Below, one piece after another: positions 6,506-14,129 of a stretch of 14,129 nucleotides of DNA. The first letter of the stretch is position 1, and each line of letters begins with the position of its first letter. Origin of the DNA: Paracoccus sp. (in: a-proteobacteria) (GTDB lineage: Bacteria > Pseudomonadota > Alphaproteobacteria > Rhodobacterales > Rhodobacteraceae); contig JAGPGI010000028.1 in NCBI GenBank assembly GCA_018056045.1, positions 1 through 14,129 of the forward strand, given 5' to 3'. A program made the translations under genes and the position numbers. The notes beneath the pieces were generated by a model, which worked only from the letters and a program-made list of their open reading frames with translations, searched no databases and was not told the origin of the DNA.

Positions 6506-8151
6506 GCGCGGCCCTCAAGCAGCACCTTTGCGGCCTCTTTGGCGGCGGGGGTGATTTCCTCGCCCGCCAGCATCCGGGCAATTTCCTCGATGCGCTGACT
6601 GTCGGTCAGGGCCGCGACCTCCGAGGTGGTCATGCCACCCGCCACCGATTTCGCCACCCGGAAGTGATTGCCGCCCAAAGCCGCGACCTGCGGGCTGTGG
6701 GTGACGACCAGCACCTGCGCATCCTCGGCCAGACGCGCCAGACGCCGGCCAACGGCATCGGCAGTCGCGCCGCCCACACCGCGGTCGATCTCATCAAAGA
6801 TCAGCACCAGCGCGTCATTGCCGCGCGCCAGACAGACCTTCAACGCCAGCAGAAAGCGCGACAGCTCGCCGCCCGAGGCGATCTTGTCCAGCGGCCCAGC
6901 CGGCGCGCCGGGATTGGTGGCGACGGTGAAAGACACGTTGTCGCGCCCTTCCGGCCCGTATTCGCCCTGTTCCAGCCGCGTCTCGAACACCGCGCGCTCC
7001 ATCTTCAGCGGGGCCAATTCAAGGGCCATCGCCGTATCCAGATGTTCGGCGGCCTGCAAGCGGGCGGCGCTTAGCGCATCGGCAAGTCCCTGATATTCCG
7101 TGCGGCGCCCAACCGCTTCGTGGCGCAATTCGCCCAGCAATTCGTCATTGCCCTTCAGCAGCCCCCAGCGTTGCTGCAATCCGGCGGCAAGCTCGGCCAG
7201 ATCATCGGGCAGCACGTCATGCTTGCGGGCTAGCGCGCGCAGGGCGAACAGCCGTTCCTCGGTCCGTTCCAGTTCGGCGGGGTCGAACTCCATCGCCTCA
7301 AGCGCCGTTTCGACGCCGCCGAACGCCTCGCCCAGTTCTATCAAGGCGCGCGACAGCGCCTCCAGCGGCACGTCAAAGCTGCCTTGGGCATGTTCCGCCG
7401 CCCCTTCCAGCCAACGTGTCGCGTCGAGCATCGCGCCTTCGGCCCCGTCAGGGCCAAGCGCGGACAAGGCGCGCGTGACATCGCCCCGGATCCGCTCGGC
7501 CGCCTGCATGCTGCGGCGACGGGTATCCAGGGCGACATCCTCGCCCGGCTGCGGGTCAAGCTGGCCCAATTCCTCCAGGGCATGGGTCAGGAAATCCGCC
7601 TCTTTGCGGCGCGTCTCCTGATCGGCCTCCAAGGCATCGATCTCGGATTCCAGGGCGCGCAATGCTCGCCAGGCAGTGCGGATCGGGGCCAGGTCGATGG
7701 CCGCGAAGGCATCCAGCAATTGCCGGTGGCCGCGCGGGTTCAGCAGGCCACGGTCGTCATGTTGGCCGTGCAGTTCCACCAGCGTCTCGGACAGCGCGCG
7801 CAGCACCTCGCCCGAGGCGCGCCGGTCGTTGATCCAGGCGCTTTTGCGGCCCTCGGCGGTGTTGACACGGCGCAGGATCAGCTCGTCATCGGGCGCGATC
7901 CCGGCATCTTCCAGCACGGCGCGGGCAGGATGATCGGCGGGCAGCGTAAAGACGGCTGTGACTTCGCCCTGCGCGGCGCCCGCGCGCACCAGATCGGCGC
8001 GGCCGCGCCAGCCCAGCACAAAGCCCAGACAGTCGAGAAGGATCGACTTGCCGGCCCCGGTCTCGCCGGTCAGCACGTTGAGGCCCGGCTGGAAATCAAG
8101 TTCCAGCCGGTCGATCAGAAGCATGTCGCGAATGTCCAGCGAACGCAGCAT
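6502..8151 (-). CDS. recN: DNA repair protein RecN
   Basis: A 549-residue SMC-like ATPase, the normal RecN length, acting in the cytoplasm in recombinational repair of double-strand breaks. The N-terminal half-ATPase carries Walker A GETGAGKS (29-36). The middle (about 150-370) is Leu/Glu/Ala-rich and fits the antiparallel coiled coil. The C-terminal half carries the ABC signature SGGELSRF (426-433), Walker B LIFDE with Asp453 and Glu454, and the H-loop THSPQ with His485. The ATG (complement of 8149-8151) has AGGTGGGG a few bases upstream and gives the conserved MLRSLDIRDMLLIDRLEL start. It lies 30 bases downstream of bamD in the same direction, so co-transcription is likely. I did not find an obvious SOS box in the short gap. 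Its stop codon overlaps that of the convergent small gene. Confidence 0.97.
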   Translation of the reverse strand: MLRSLDIRDMLLIDRLELDFQPGLNVLTGETGAGKSILLDCLGFVLGWRGRADLVRAGAAQGEVTAVFTLPADHPARAVLEDAGIAPDDELILRRVNTAEGRKSAWINDRRASGEVLRALSETLVELHGQHDDRGLLNPRGHRQLLDAFAAIDLAPIRTAWRALRALESEIDALEADQETRRKEADFLTHALEELGQLDPQPGEDVALDTRRRSMQAAERIRGDVTRALSALGPDGAEGAMLDATRWLEGAAEHAQGSFDVPLEALSRALIELGEAFGGVETALEAMEFDPAELERTEERLFALRALARKHDVLPDDLAELAAGLQQRWGLLKGNDELLGELRHEAVGRRTEYQGLADALSAARLQAAEHLDTAMALELAPLKMERAVFETRLEQGEYGPEGRDNVSFTVATNPGAPAGPLDKIASGGELSRFLLALKVCLARGNDALVLIFDEIDRGVGGATADAVGRRLARLAEDAQVLVVTHSPQVAALGGNHFRVAKSVAGGMTTSEVAALTDSQRIEEIARMLAGEEITPAAKEAAKVLLEGRA

Positions 8152-8181
8152 CGCCCCACCTGTCGGCGCGTCAGCGCCCCG

Positions 8182-9024
8182 TCACAGCCACTTGCCCTGC
8201 ACGACCTGACGATAGACCCCGGTCAGCCAGCTGTCGCCCTTGGCCTGCGGGCTGAGGCCATGACCGCGCAGCTGCGCATAGGCATCGACATAGAAAGGCG
8301 AGGACTTGAAGTTATGGCCCAGAATCGCCCCTGCCGTCTGCGCCTGATCGTTCAGGCCGAGCGCCAGATAGGCCTCGACCAGACGCATCAGCGCCTCGGG
8401 CGTATGGGTGGTGGTCTGGTATTCCTCGACCACGACGCGGAAGCGGTTGATGGCGGCAGTATAGTGCCCGCGCTTGAGGTAATAGCGCCCGATCTCCATT
8501 TCCTTGGCCGCCAGATGGTCGAAGGCCAGGTCGAATTTCAGGATCGCCGAGCGCGCATATTCGCTGTCGGGATATTCCTCGATCACCTCGCGCAGCGATT
8601 GCAGCGCCTGGAAGGTCAGGCCCTGGTCGCGGCCGACCTCGTCGATCTGGTCGTAATAGCTGAGCGCCAGAAGGTATTTCGCATAGGCCGCGTCCTCGTC
8701 GCCCGGATAGGTGTCAAGGAACCGCTGCGCCGCGCCGCGCGCCTCTTCGTAGTCATGGGCGCGGTGATAGGAATAGGCTTGCATGATCAGCGCCCGCTTG
8801 GCCCATTCGGAATAGGGATAAAGCCGCTCGACCTCGGTGAAGTATTTCACCGCGTCCTTGGGCTTGCGGGTGTTCTCAAGCTCGTATTCGCCGCGCTTGT
8901 AGATTTCCTCGGCAGTGAAATTCTCGAACGATTCGGAGGTGGTGCCACCGCCGCCGCCACAACCAGCAAGAAGGCCGACCGACAGCACAGCCGCGACCAA
9001 GTAACCCGATCTGAAGACTGTCAT
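8182..9024 (-). CDS. bamD: Outer membrane assembly lipoprotein BamD (ComL/YfiO)
   Basis: A 280-residue lipoprotein, somewhat longer than the roughly 245 residues in E. coli. The lipobox LLAGC puts the lipidated cysteine at residue 22, followed by five glycines, with a hydrophobic signal peptide before it. The mature part is built of TPR-like helical repeats (about residues 37-240): KRGEYELENTRKPKDAVKYF, DYEEARGAAQRFLDTYP, REVIEEYPDSEYA and RGHYTAAINRFRVVVEEY mark successive units. BamD holds the BAM complex together at the inner face of the outer membrane and helps insert beta-barrel proteins, including the LPS transport barrel. It lies between lpxC and recN, the usual order in Rhodobacterales. 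The 131-base gap from lpxC may hold its own promoter, but I could not assign one firmly. Confidence 0.96.
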   Translation of the reverse strand: MTVFRSGYLVAAVLSVGLLAGCGGGGGTTSESFENFTAEEIYKRGEYELENTRKPKDAVKYFTEVERLYPYSEWAKRALIMQAYSYHRAHDYEEARGAAQRFLDTYPGDEDAAYAKYLLALSYYDQIDEVGRDQGLTFQALQSLREVIEEYPDSEYARSAILKFDLAFDHLAAKEMEIGRYYLKRGHYTAAINRFRVVVEEYQTTTHTPEALMRLVEAYLALGLNDQAQTAGAILGHNFKSSPFYVDAYAQLRGHGLSPQAKGDSWLTGVYRQVVQGKWL

Positions 9025-9155
9025 TCTACCCTGCCCGTCAGAATCTTACGCCGCCCCGCAGGGATATGCCTGCACAGCCCGGACGTCCTAGCACAGAAAA
9101 TCTGGCTGCGCAAAATGCCAAAACCGGAAAAAATTCGCTGTGCGGACCGCCGCCT

Positions 9156-10094
9156 TCAGGCGACGGCCAGTTCTTGCACGCGCTGCGCGATCCCGGCGCT
9201 CGAGGCGACAACCCCGGCGCCCGGCAGTTGCTGCTCCATGGCCGGGGTGAGGGTCACCCATTCCCAGCTGTCGGGCGCGGCAAACAGCGCCCGCAGCAGC
9301 TTGTTGGTCATCGCGTGGCCGGCACGGTGGCCGGTATAAAGCGCCAGCAGCGGGGCGCCCGCCAGACCCAGATCGCCCACGGCGTCCAGCATCTTGTGAC
9401 GCACGGCCTCGTCCTCGTGGCGCAGGCCACCGGGCGACAGCACCTTGTCGCCGTCGATCACCACCGCGTTCAGATAGGTCCCGCCAAGCGCCAGACCGTT
9501 CTGCTGCATCGAGATGACATCGGCCTGACGGCAGAAGGTGCGGCTGTCCATCAGCTCATAGACAAAGCTGCCATTGGCCATGTCGAGCCGCTTTTCCTGA
9601 TGGCCGATCGCGGCATCGGTGAAGTCGATGTCAAAATGGATCTGCAGGTGATCGGCGGGCGAGAGCCGGGCGAAGCCTTCACCGACACGCACCTCGACCG
9701 GGCGCAGCACGCGAATCGCGCGCAGCGGCGCCAGCTGGCGGCGCAGCCCGGCCTCGAGGATGCCCTGCACGAAGGGCGCCGACGAGCCGTCGAGGATCGG
9801 GATTTCCGGTCCGTTCACCTCGACCACGGCATTGTTGATGCCGGTGCCGACCAGCGCGGCCATGACATGTTCGACCGTCGAGACGGTGGCACCCTGGCCA
9901 TTGTCCAGCAGCGTGCAGAGCTGCGAGGGCGTCACCAGATCCCAGCGCGCCGGAATCCGCGCCCCGTCCAGATCGGTGCGCACGAAGACGATGCCGTGAT
10001 CAGCAGGGGCCGGCAGGATCGCCAGCCGGACAGCCGCACCCGAATGCAGCCCCACACCGCGGAACCGGGCTTTCTGAGCAATTGTCGTCTGCAT
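9156..10094 (-). CDS. lpxC: UDP-3-O-acyl-N-acetylglucosamine deacetylase LpxC
   Basis: A 312-residue zinc enzyme of standard length, catalysing the committed deacetylation step of lipid A synthesis in the cytoplasm. The zinc ligands are His76 (in TVEHVMAAL, with Glu75 beside it as the likely general base), His233 and Asp237 (RHKMLDAVGDL). His260 in GHAMTNKLL matches the catalytic histidine. The protein starts MQTTIAQKARFRGVGLHSG, with GLHSG typical of LpxC. The ATG chosen (complement of 10092-10094) fits the family N-terminus; an in-frame start 29 codons upstream would add a segment unlike the family. The gene follows ftsZ after a strong terminator, so it needs its own promoter in the 234-base gap 10095-10328. 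Confidence 0.97.
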   Translation of the reverse strand: MQTTIAQKARFRGVGLHSGAAVRLAILPAPADHGIVFVRTDLDGARIPARWDLVTPSQLCTLLDNGQGATVSTVEHVMAALVGTGINNAVVEVNGPEIPILDGSSAPFVQGILEAGLRRQLAPLRAIRVLRPVEVRVGEGFARLSPADHLQIHFDIDFTDAAIGHQEKRLDMANGSFVYELMDSRTFCRQADVISMQQNGLALGGTYLNAVVIDGDKVLSPGGLRHEDEAVRHKMLDAVGDLGLAGAPLLALYTGHRAGHAMTNKLLRALFAAPDSWEWVTLTPAMEQQLPGAGVVASSAGIAQRVQELAVA

Positions 10095-10185
10095 GAGTCT
10101 GCCTGCCGTTTCAAAATTCGCTATGCATCCAGAGACTGTTCCCCGGCGCTGATCCTCAGTTAGGCACGCACCCCCCGTCACTCAA

Positions 10186-10210
10186 TTAACGAATTGTAAC
10201 GGCATGTAAC
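10186..10210. repeat. Three helically phased TAAC repeats upstream of lpxC
   Basis: TAAC occurs at 10187-10190, 10197-10200 and 10207-10210, exactly 10 bases apart, with similar flanks (ATTAACGA, TTGTAACGG, ATGTAACAA). On the minus strand this is three GTTA boxes on the same face of the helix, 92-116 bases before the lpxC start. It may be a binding site for a transcription factor controlling lpxC. The regulator is unknown. The sequence TACAAT on the minus strand inside it also resembles a -10 hexamer, but no matching -35 is seen. Confidence 0.45.
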
Positions 10211-10226
10211 AAACGGCCCGGGACTC

Positions 10227-10242
10227 CGGCGCCTTTGCGCCG
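10227..10242. other. Perfect hairpin in the lpxC-ftsZ gap
   Basis: CGGCGC (10227-10232) and GCGCCG (10237-10242) form a perfect six-pair stem with a CTTT loop. It lies 25 bases beyond the ftsZ terminator T-tract on the minus strand, upstream of the likely lpxC promoter. It has no T-run on either strand, so it is not a standard terminator. Confidence 0.4.
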
Positions 10243-10266
10243 CGATGCGGCAAACTCTTAAAATTC

Positions 10267-10299
10267 AAAAGAAAAAGGACCACCGAAGTGGCCCCTTTT
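10267..10299 (-). terminator. Intrinsic terminator of ftsZ with UUCG tetraloop
   Basis: Read on the minus strand, 12 bases (complement of 10288-10299) pair with 12 bases (complement of 10272-10283), using two G-U pairs. The loop is UUCG closed by C-G, an exceptionally stable tetraloop. It is followed by T-rich sequence (TTTTTCTTTT). It begins 29 bases after the ftsZ stop. On the plus strand the two G-U pairs become A-C mismatches, so the element works mainly for ftsZ transcripts. Confidence 0.92.
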
Positions 10300-10328
10300 G
10301 CTTTATCATCGTAAAAAACGTGAACGGA

Positions 10329-11999
10329 TCAGTTTGCCTGACGGCGCAGGAAAGCCGGGATTTCAACATTGTCGTCCGCGCGATCCGGGCTGGCCAGATC
10401 GTCGAAACCGGCATCGAATCCGCTGCGCGAGCGCGAGGCGACACGTTCGTTCACGCGCTCGGCGATTGTCGCCGGGGCGGGTTTCTCGGTCGGCTCGGCA
10501 TGGCCCGAGATGCGCTCAAGCATGCGCGACAGGCCGGCCATGCGACCGGGATTGGTCCCGCGCGGGGCCTCGGGCGCGGCCGGCTGGGGCTGCGCGGGCT
10601 GACGGCTTTGCGCGGCGGCGGCCTGACGTTCCGGCGCGCGCTGCACAGCGGCGGCCAGACGCTGCATCACCGCGTCCGATGGCGTGCCTGCGGGCTGCTG
10701 AGGCGCACGGCGCGAGGGGGCGACGAAGCCGCCGGCATCGCCGTTCAGCATGTCGGCCTGCGACGCGGGCGCGGCGGCCTGCGGGCGCTGTTCCGGCTGA
10801 TAGGCCGGGCGCGGCATCTCGTCCTCGTCATAGCGGGGCGCGTCATAGCGCGGCGCCGGCGCAGCAGCCTGCTGCGGGCGCGGTGCCGGCTGCTCGATGG
10901 CCTCGGCCACCGGAGCGGTGCGGCGCGGCGGAACCGGCAGCTCCTCTTCGACAGGCTTCTGGGCCACGACCGGGTTCTGGGTCAGCGGCTCTTTCATGCC
11001 ACGGCGCGGCGCGGGGATCTCGGCCACGGCCGCATCAATGCCGGTCGCCACGACCGAAACGCGGATGGCGCCGTCCAGCGACGGGTCCAGCGTCGAGCCG
11101 ACGATGATATTGGCGTCGGGATCGACCTTTTCGCGGATCTTCTCGGCCGCCTCGTCCATTTCGAACAGGGTCAGGTCGTAGCCGCCGGTGATGTTGATCA
11201 GCACGCCCTTGGCGCCGTTCAGGCTGATTTCGTCCAGAAGCGGGTTGGCGATCGCCTTTTCTGCGGCCTGCACGGCGCGGTTCTCGCCCGAGGCTTCGCC
11301 CGTGCCCATCATCGCCTTGCCCATCTCGTCCATCACCGCGCGCACGTCGGCGAAATCGAGGTTGATCAGGCCCGGGCGCACCATCAGGTCGGTCACGCCC
11401 TTGACGCCCTGATAGAGCACGTCATCGGCCATGGCGAAGGCTTCGGTGAAGGTGGTCTTTTCATTCGCCAGCCGGAACAGGTTCTGGTTGGGGATGATGA
11501 TCAGCGTGTCGACGACCTTCTGCAGGGCCTCGACGCCCTCCTCGGCCTGACGCATGCGCTTGGAGCCCTCGAACTGGAAGGGCTTGGTCACCACGCCGAC
11601 GGTCAGGATGCCCATCTCGCGCGCGGCCTGCGCGATGATCGGGGCGGCGCCGGTGCCGGTGCCGCCGCCCATGCCGGCGGTGATGAAGCACATATGCGCG
11701 CCCATCAGATGGTCGACGATGTCCTCGATGGTTTCCTCGGCGGCCTTGGCGCCGATCGAGGGTTTCGCGCCCGCGCCCAGACCTTCGGTCACTTTCGGAC
11801 CGATCTGGATGCGCTGGTCGGCCTTCGAGGATTGCAGCGCCTGCGCGTCGGTGTTGGCCACCACGAACTCGACACCTTCAAGCTGCTTGTCGATCATGTT
11901 GTTGACCGCGTTGCCGCCTGCCCCACCGACGCCGAAAACGGTGATGCGCGGCTTCAGCTCCTGGTCATCGTTCAGCATCAGATGGATCTGCCGTTCCAT
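10329..11999 (-). CDS. ftsZ: Cell division protein FtsZ
   Basis: A 556-residue tubulin homologue that polymerises at mid-cell into the Z-ring. The GTPase and polymerisation core covers about residues 17-328: [10 protein letters not shown] (21-30), the tubulin signature GGGTGTG (111-117) and the T7 loop NLDFAD (213-218), whose Asp residues act on the GTP of the neighbouring subunit. Residues of about 329-546 are a Pro/Ala/Gln/Arg-rich linker with little predicted order, far longer than in E. coli but normal for Alphaproteobacteria. The end [10 protein letters not shown] is the conserved C-terminal peptide that contacts FtsA and other partners. The ATG (complement of 11997-11999) gives [19 protein letters not shown], with a modest AGGCGAG ribosome site; ATG at residue 8 is an alternative. 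The 217-base gap to ftsA suggests a promoter of its own, and a strong terminator follows. Confidence 0.97.
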   Translation of the reverse strand: MERQIHLMLNDDQELKPRITVFGVGGAGGNAVNNMIDKQLEGVEFVVANTDAQALQSSKADQRIQIGPKVTEGLGAGAKPSIGAKAAEETIEDIVDHLMGAHMCFITAGMGGGTGTGAAPIIAQAAREMGILTVGVVTKPFQFEGSKRMRQAEEGVEALQKVVDTLIIIPNQNLFRLANEKTTFTEAFAMADDVLYQGVKGVTDLMVRPGLINLDFADVRAVMDEMGKAMMGTGEASGENRAVQAAEKAIANPLLDEISLNGAKGVLINITGGYDLTLFEMDEAAEKIREKVDPDANIIVGSTLDPSLDGAIRVSVVATGIDAAVAEIPAPRRGMKEPLTQNPVVAQKPVEEELPVPPRRTAPVAEAIEQPAPRPQQAAAPAPRYDAPRYDEDEMPRPAYQPEQRPQAAAPASQADMLNGDAGGFVAPSRRAPQQPAGTPSDAVMQRLAAAVQRAPERQAAAAQSRQPAQPQPAAPEAPRGTNPGRMAGLSRMLERISGHAEPTEKPAPATIAERVNERVASRSRSGFDAGFDDLASPDRADDNVEIPAFLRRQAN

Positions 12000-12110
12000 G
12001 TCTCGCCTGCCCTCGTAATGTTTGCGCCGGACGTGCTGCCCGGTCGAATCCCTAATTGTCTCAAGCCTAGCCAGATTCGCGCCAAGCGTCACCCGAAAAA
12101 CACGGACATC

Positions 12111-12123
12111 CCACAAAATGTGG
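12111..12123. promoter_or_regulatory. Small perfect dyad upstream of ftsZ
   Basis: CCACA-AAA-TGTGG is a perfect five-base inverted repeat with a three-base centre. It lies 112-124 bases before the ftsZ start, inside the ftsA-ftsZ gap. It could be an operator or a short RNA hairpin. No known site is recognised, so this is only a candidate. Confidence 0.3.
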
Positions 12124-12165
12124 CGGTTTCCGGGCTAAGTATCGGCGGTATATTGCCCATTTTGC

Positions 12166-12200
12166 TGCATGTGGTGGAGGGATCAACCCACACCACTGCA
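12166..12200. other. Imperfect hairpin just downstream of ftsA
   Basis: The elements are TGCA (12166-12169), GTGGTG (12171-12176) and GGG (12179-12181), then a five-base loop, then CCC (12187-12189), CACCAC (12191-12196) and TGCA (12197-12200). That gives 13 base pairs interrupted by a one-base bulge and a small internal loop. It begins 16 bases after the ftsA stop on the minus strand. No T-run follows, so it may be an RNA processing or stability element between ftsA and ftsZ rather than a terminator. Confidence 0.5.
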
Positions 12201-12216
12201 TCAACCTTCCGCACAA

Positions 12217-13551
12217 CTACCAGTTGCTGCGGAACCAGCGATAGGCGCGACGCAGGCTGCGCGCCGGGTAATGCTCGGTGGGCATGTCGAAATCCCACCA
12301 CTCGTCCTGCGGATGCGCCGTCAGCAGCGCCAGCCCGATGGATGACGAAAAGCTGGGCGCGGTCGCGTTATGGGGCAGGCCCTGAATGCGCAAGGGTCTG
12401 CCGATGCGCACGCTTTGCCCCAGCATGCGCGAGGCCAGCACATCAAGCCCCGGGATCTGGCTGCCCCCGCCGGTCAGCACGATCTGGCGCGAAGGCATGA
12501 AATCAAAGCCGGCTGCGTCAAGGATCTCACCCACTTTCTCAAGGATTTCCTCGACGCGGGGGCGCATGATCCCGATCAGGTCGGCGCGGCTGACGCTGCG
12601 GCGGTCGGTTTCCCAATCGCCGGTCTCGCCGCCCAGTTCGATCATCTCGCGGTCGTCGCGGCCGGTGGCCTCCAGCCCGCCATGCAGGGTCTTGAGCCGC
12701 TCGGCCACCGCATGGCTGACGCGCAGGCCCTTGGCGATGTCCTGCGTGATCAGCTCGCCGCCGAATCGCACCGCATCGGCAAAGATCATGTGCTTGCGGA
12801 TAAAGATCGACACGCCCGTGGTGCCGCCGCCCAGATCGATGCAGGCCGCGCCCAATTCCTGCTCGTCCTCGACCAGCGCCGCCAGCCCCGAGGCATAAGA
12901 GGCCGAGGCCACCCCCGCCAGCTCCATGTCGCAGCGACGGATGCAATGCACCAGATTGCCGGCGGCATCGCTGTCGATGGTCAGCACATGCATGTCGCAG
13001 GCCAGCTTGTTGCCCGACTGATCGCGCGGGTCCGACAGCCCCGAGCGGCCGTCGATGGCAAAGTTCACCGGCTGGGCGTGCAGCACCTCGCGTCCGCGGC
13101 CGAAATCGGGCACGTCGCAGGCGCCCAGCACCCGCGCCACGCATTGCTCGGTGACCTTGCCCGAACTTAGCCCGATCTCGCCCGCCAGCCCATAGGACGC
13201 GGGCCGCGCGCCGGAGATGCAGGCGATGACGTGATCGACGCGCACCCCCGCCACCTTCTGCGCCGACTGGATGACGGTGCGGATGGCGCGCTCGGTCTCG
13301 GCCATGGTCTCGATCTCGCCATAGCGCATGCCGCGCGAGCGGGTATGGGCGGTGCCGATGACGCGGAAATTCGACTGCCCGGCCATGGGGCCGACGCCAT
13401 CGGTTTCGCGGAACTGGCCGGGGCCGTCGAATTGCAGCACGAGGCAGGCAATCTTCGAGGTGCCAATGTCAAGAACGGCGATGACCCCGCGCTGCATGGC
13501 CTGACGACGCATGTTGCGCATGGCCCGCTGACCCTGACACAGATCCCTCAT
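12217..13551 (-). CDS. ftsA: Cell division protein FtsA
   Basis: A 444-residue actin-family ATPase that tethers FtsZ filaments to the membrane and recruits later division proteins. Phosphate-1 motif VLDIGTSKIACLV (26-38), phosphate-2 CIDLGGGTTGVSIF (237-250) and adenosine motif VLTGGGSQIPGL (358-369) are all present. The SHS2/1C region lies between about residues 105 and 190. The C-terminus RSLRRAYRWFRSNW is a basic, aromatic amphipathic helix, the membrane-targeting sequence. The start at the complement of 13549-13551 gives a basic N-terminal extension (MRDLCQGQRAMRNMRRQAMQ) and has purine-rich GAGGGAGCGGGGG upstream; internal ATGs at residues 11, 14 and 19 are alternatives. It follows ftsQ by 21 bases on the same strand, so the two are one operon. 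Confidence 0.96.
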   Translation of the reverse strand: MRDLCQGQRAMRNMRRQAMQRGVIAVLDIGTSKIACLVLQFDGPGQFRETDGVGPMAGQSNFRVIGTAHTRSRGMRYGEIETMAETERAIRTVIQSAQKVAGVRVDHVIACISGARPASYGLAGEIGLSSGKVTEQCVARVLGACDVPDFGRGREVLHAQPVNFAIDGRSGLSDPRDQSGNKLACDMHVLTIDSDAAGNLVHCIRRCDMELAGVASASYASGLAALVEDEQELGAACIDLGGGTTGVSIFIRKHMIFADAVRFGGELITQDIAKGLRVSHAVAERLKTLHGGLEATGRDDREMIELGGETGDWETDRRSVSRADLIGIMRPRVEEILEKVGEILDAAGFDFMPSRQIVLTGGGSQIPGLDVLASRMLGQSVRIGRPLRIQGLPHNATAPSFSSSIGLALLTAHPQDEWWDFDMPTEHYPARSLRRAYRWFRSNW

Positions 13552-13572
13552 TTCCCCCGCTCCCTCAATATA

Positions 13573-14129
13573 TTAGCCGTTTTTCTTTGAAATTTTATCG
13601 GATTTTTTCGCATCTTCCGGCTCGATCGGCTGGCCGTTCGCATCCAGTTCCGGCTGGCCCCGCGCGACGCGGATGGCGTTTTGCGCCTCAAGCCCCAGCC
13701 GCACCACCGGCCGCGCGGCGTGGCGCAGATCGACCACGGCGATATCGCGCGCCAGCATGTCCTGCGCGCGGTCCAGCGCGATGGCCCGCTCCAGCGCCTG
13801 CAATGCGCCGTCCGCGGGCAGCTTGATGCGCTGGCCACGGTCCAGAACCACGTCCCAGCGCCGCTCCCCCACCCGCTCGAGGCCACGCAGACGCGGCAGG
13901 ATCGGGCCGGCCGCGTCGATCAGCGCCAACGCCTCGGCGGCGGCGCGGTCAGCGCCCTCGCCCGCGATGATCGGCAGATCGCCCCGAACCTCGCGCGAGG
14001 TGGCCGAGGCGACACGATGGCCGGTCTTGTCCAGAAGCTCGATCCCGCGCGCATGGCGCCACATCACCACCGGCACGCGTTCCGTCACCACCGCCGACAG
14101 GATGCCGCCGGGCTTGATGCGCAGATCGA
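13573..14129 (-). CDS. ftsQ: Cell division protein FtsQ (5' part outside window)
   Basis: The last 185 codons of the gene are visible, entering from the right edge. FtsQ is a bitopic inner-membrane protein linking early and late division proteins; its cytoplasmic tail and membrane segment would be encoded beyond the edge. What is seen is the periplasmic beta domain: DLRIKPGGILSAVVTERVPV near the edge, then GIELLDKTGHRV, DLPIIAGEGADRAA and RWDVVLDRGQRIKLP, as in alphaproteobacterial FtsQ. The C-terminus is a hydrophilic lysine-rich tail (EPEDAKKSDKISKKNG) encoded by unusually A-rich DNA. Family assignment comes from these segments plus its place directly before ftsA. The open frame continues to the window edge, so any start inside the window (such as GTG near 14091) is not the real one. 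Confidence 0.93.
   Translation of the reverse strand, partial: DLRIKPGGILSAVVTERVPVVMWRHARGIELLDKTGHRVASATSREVRGDLPIIAGEGADRAAAEALALIDAAGPILPRLRGLERVGERRWDVVLDRGQRIKLPADGALQALERAIALDRAQDMLARDIAVVDLRHAARPVVRLGLEAQNAIRVARGQPELDANGQPIEPEDAKKSDKISKKNG

Noticed and set aside
8152..8181. SOS (LexA) box before recN
   Set aside because: No GTTC-N7-GTTC or GAAC-N7-GAAC pattern is seen in the gap.
9128..9166. Possible lpxC terminator: stem 9147-9154 with 9159-9166 around the stop codon, and six Ts on the minus strand
   Set aside because: The T-run starts 13 bases after the stem, too far for a standard intrinsic terminator.
7384..9339. Long plus-strand open frame opposite recN and bamD
   Set aside because: No recognisable domains, and the opposite strand encodes clear RecN and BamD with all motifs.
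10186..10200. CtrA box upstream of lpxC
   Set aside because: TTAA and the next GTAA are spaced one base short of the TTAA-N7-TTAA consensus, and the second half-site is imperfect.
10245..12500. Long plus-strand open frame opposite ftsZ and the end of ftsA
   Set aside because: Composition is that of an antisense frame, and FtsZ on the other strand is complete.
1..14129. Mobile elements, CRISPR arrays, tRNA or rRNA genes, phage or defence genes
   Set aside because: None was found by reading both strands; the content is conserved chromosomal genes.

Overview
The window is high-GC DNA with the gene order of an alphaproteobacterium. FtsQ-FtsA-FtsZ-LpxC-BamD-RecN synteny, an FtsZ with a very long C-terminal linker and the protein sequences together suggest a Rhodobacteraceae member, most likely Paracoccus or a near relative. 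The genus is an inference. I see no insertion sequence, integrase, CRISPR array, tRNA or rRNA; this looks like stable chromosome rather than an island.

Left part (1-1338, minus strand): the start of a two-CBS-domain protein running off the left edge, preceded by a LysR-type regulator. The regulator is transcribed divergently from the valine genes, so the 114-base gap between them (1339-1452) is the natural control region.

Middle part (1453-6103, plus strand): four enzymes of distal valine catabolism. They are MmsA (methylmalonate-semialdehyde dehydrogenase), an isobutyryl-CoA-dehydrogenase-like acyl-CoA dehydrogenase, a crotonase-fold protein best read as 3-hydroxyisobutyryl-CoA hydrolase, and MmsB (3-hydroxyisobutyrate dehydrogenase). 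Together they take isobutyryl-CoA to propionyl-CoA, except for the methacrylyl-CoA hydration step, which must be supplied from outside the window. A strong intrinsic terminator separates mmsA from the other three. Those three are translationally coupled by one-base stop/start overlaps. Both promoter regions carry TGCAAA/TTTGC half-sites that recall the TTTGCAAA motif of short-chain acyl-CoA regulators (ScfR/PccR family). This is the most interesting regulatory lead in the window.

A small plus-strand gene for a probable exported 106-residue protein of unknown function (6185-6505) follows and meets recN tail to tail, the two stops sharing one CTAG.

Right part (6502-14129, all minus strand): in transcription order, ftsQ (5' end missing), ftsA, a 217-base gap with two inverted repeats, ftsZ, a UUCG-tetraloop terminator, lpxC, bamD and recN. 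This is the end of the division/cell-wall cluster followed by envelope genes (lipid A synthesis, outer-membrane protein assembly) and a DNA-repair gene. I found no convincing undescribed system; the findings are mainly regulatory structures and one uncharacterised small protein.
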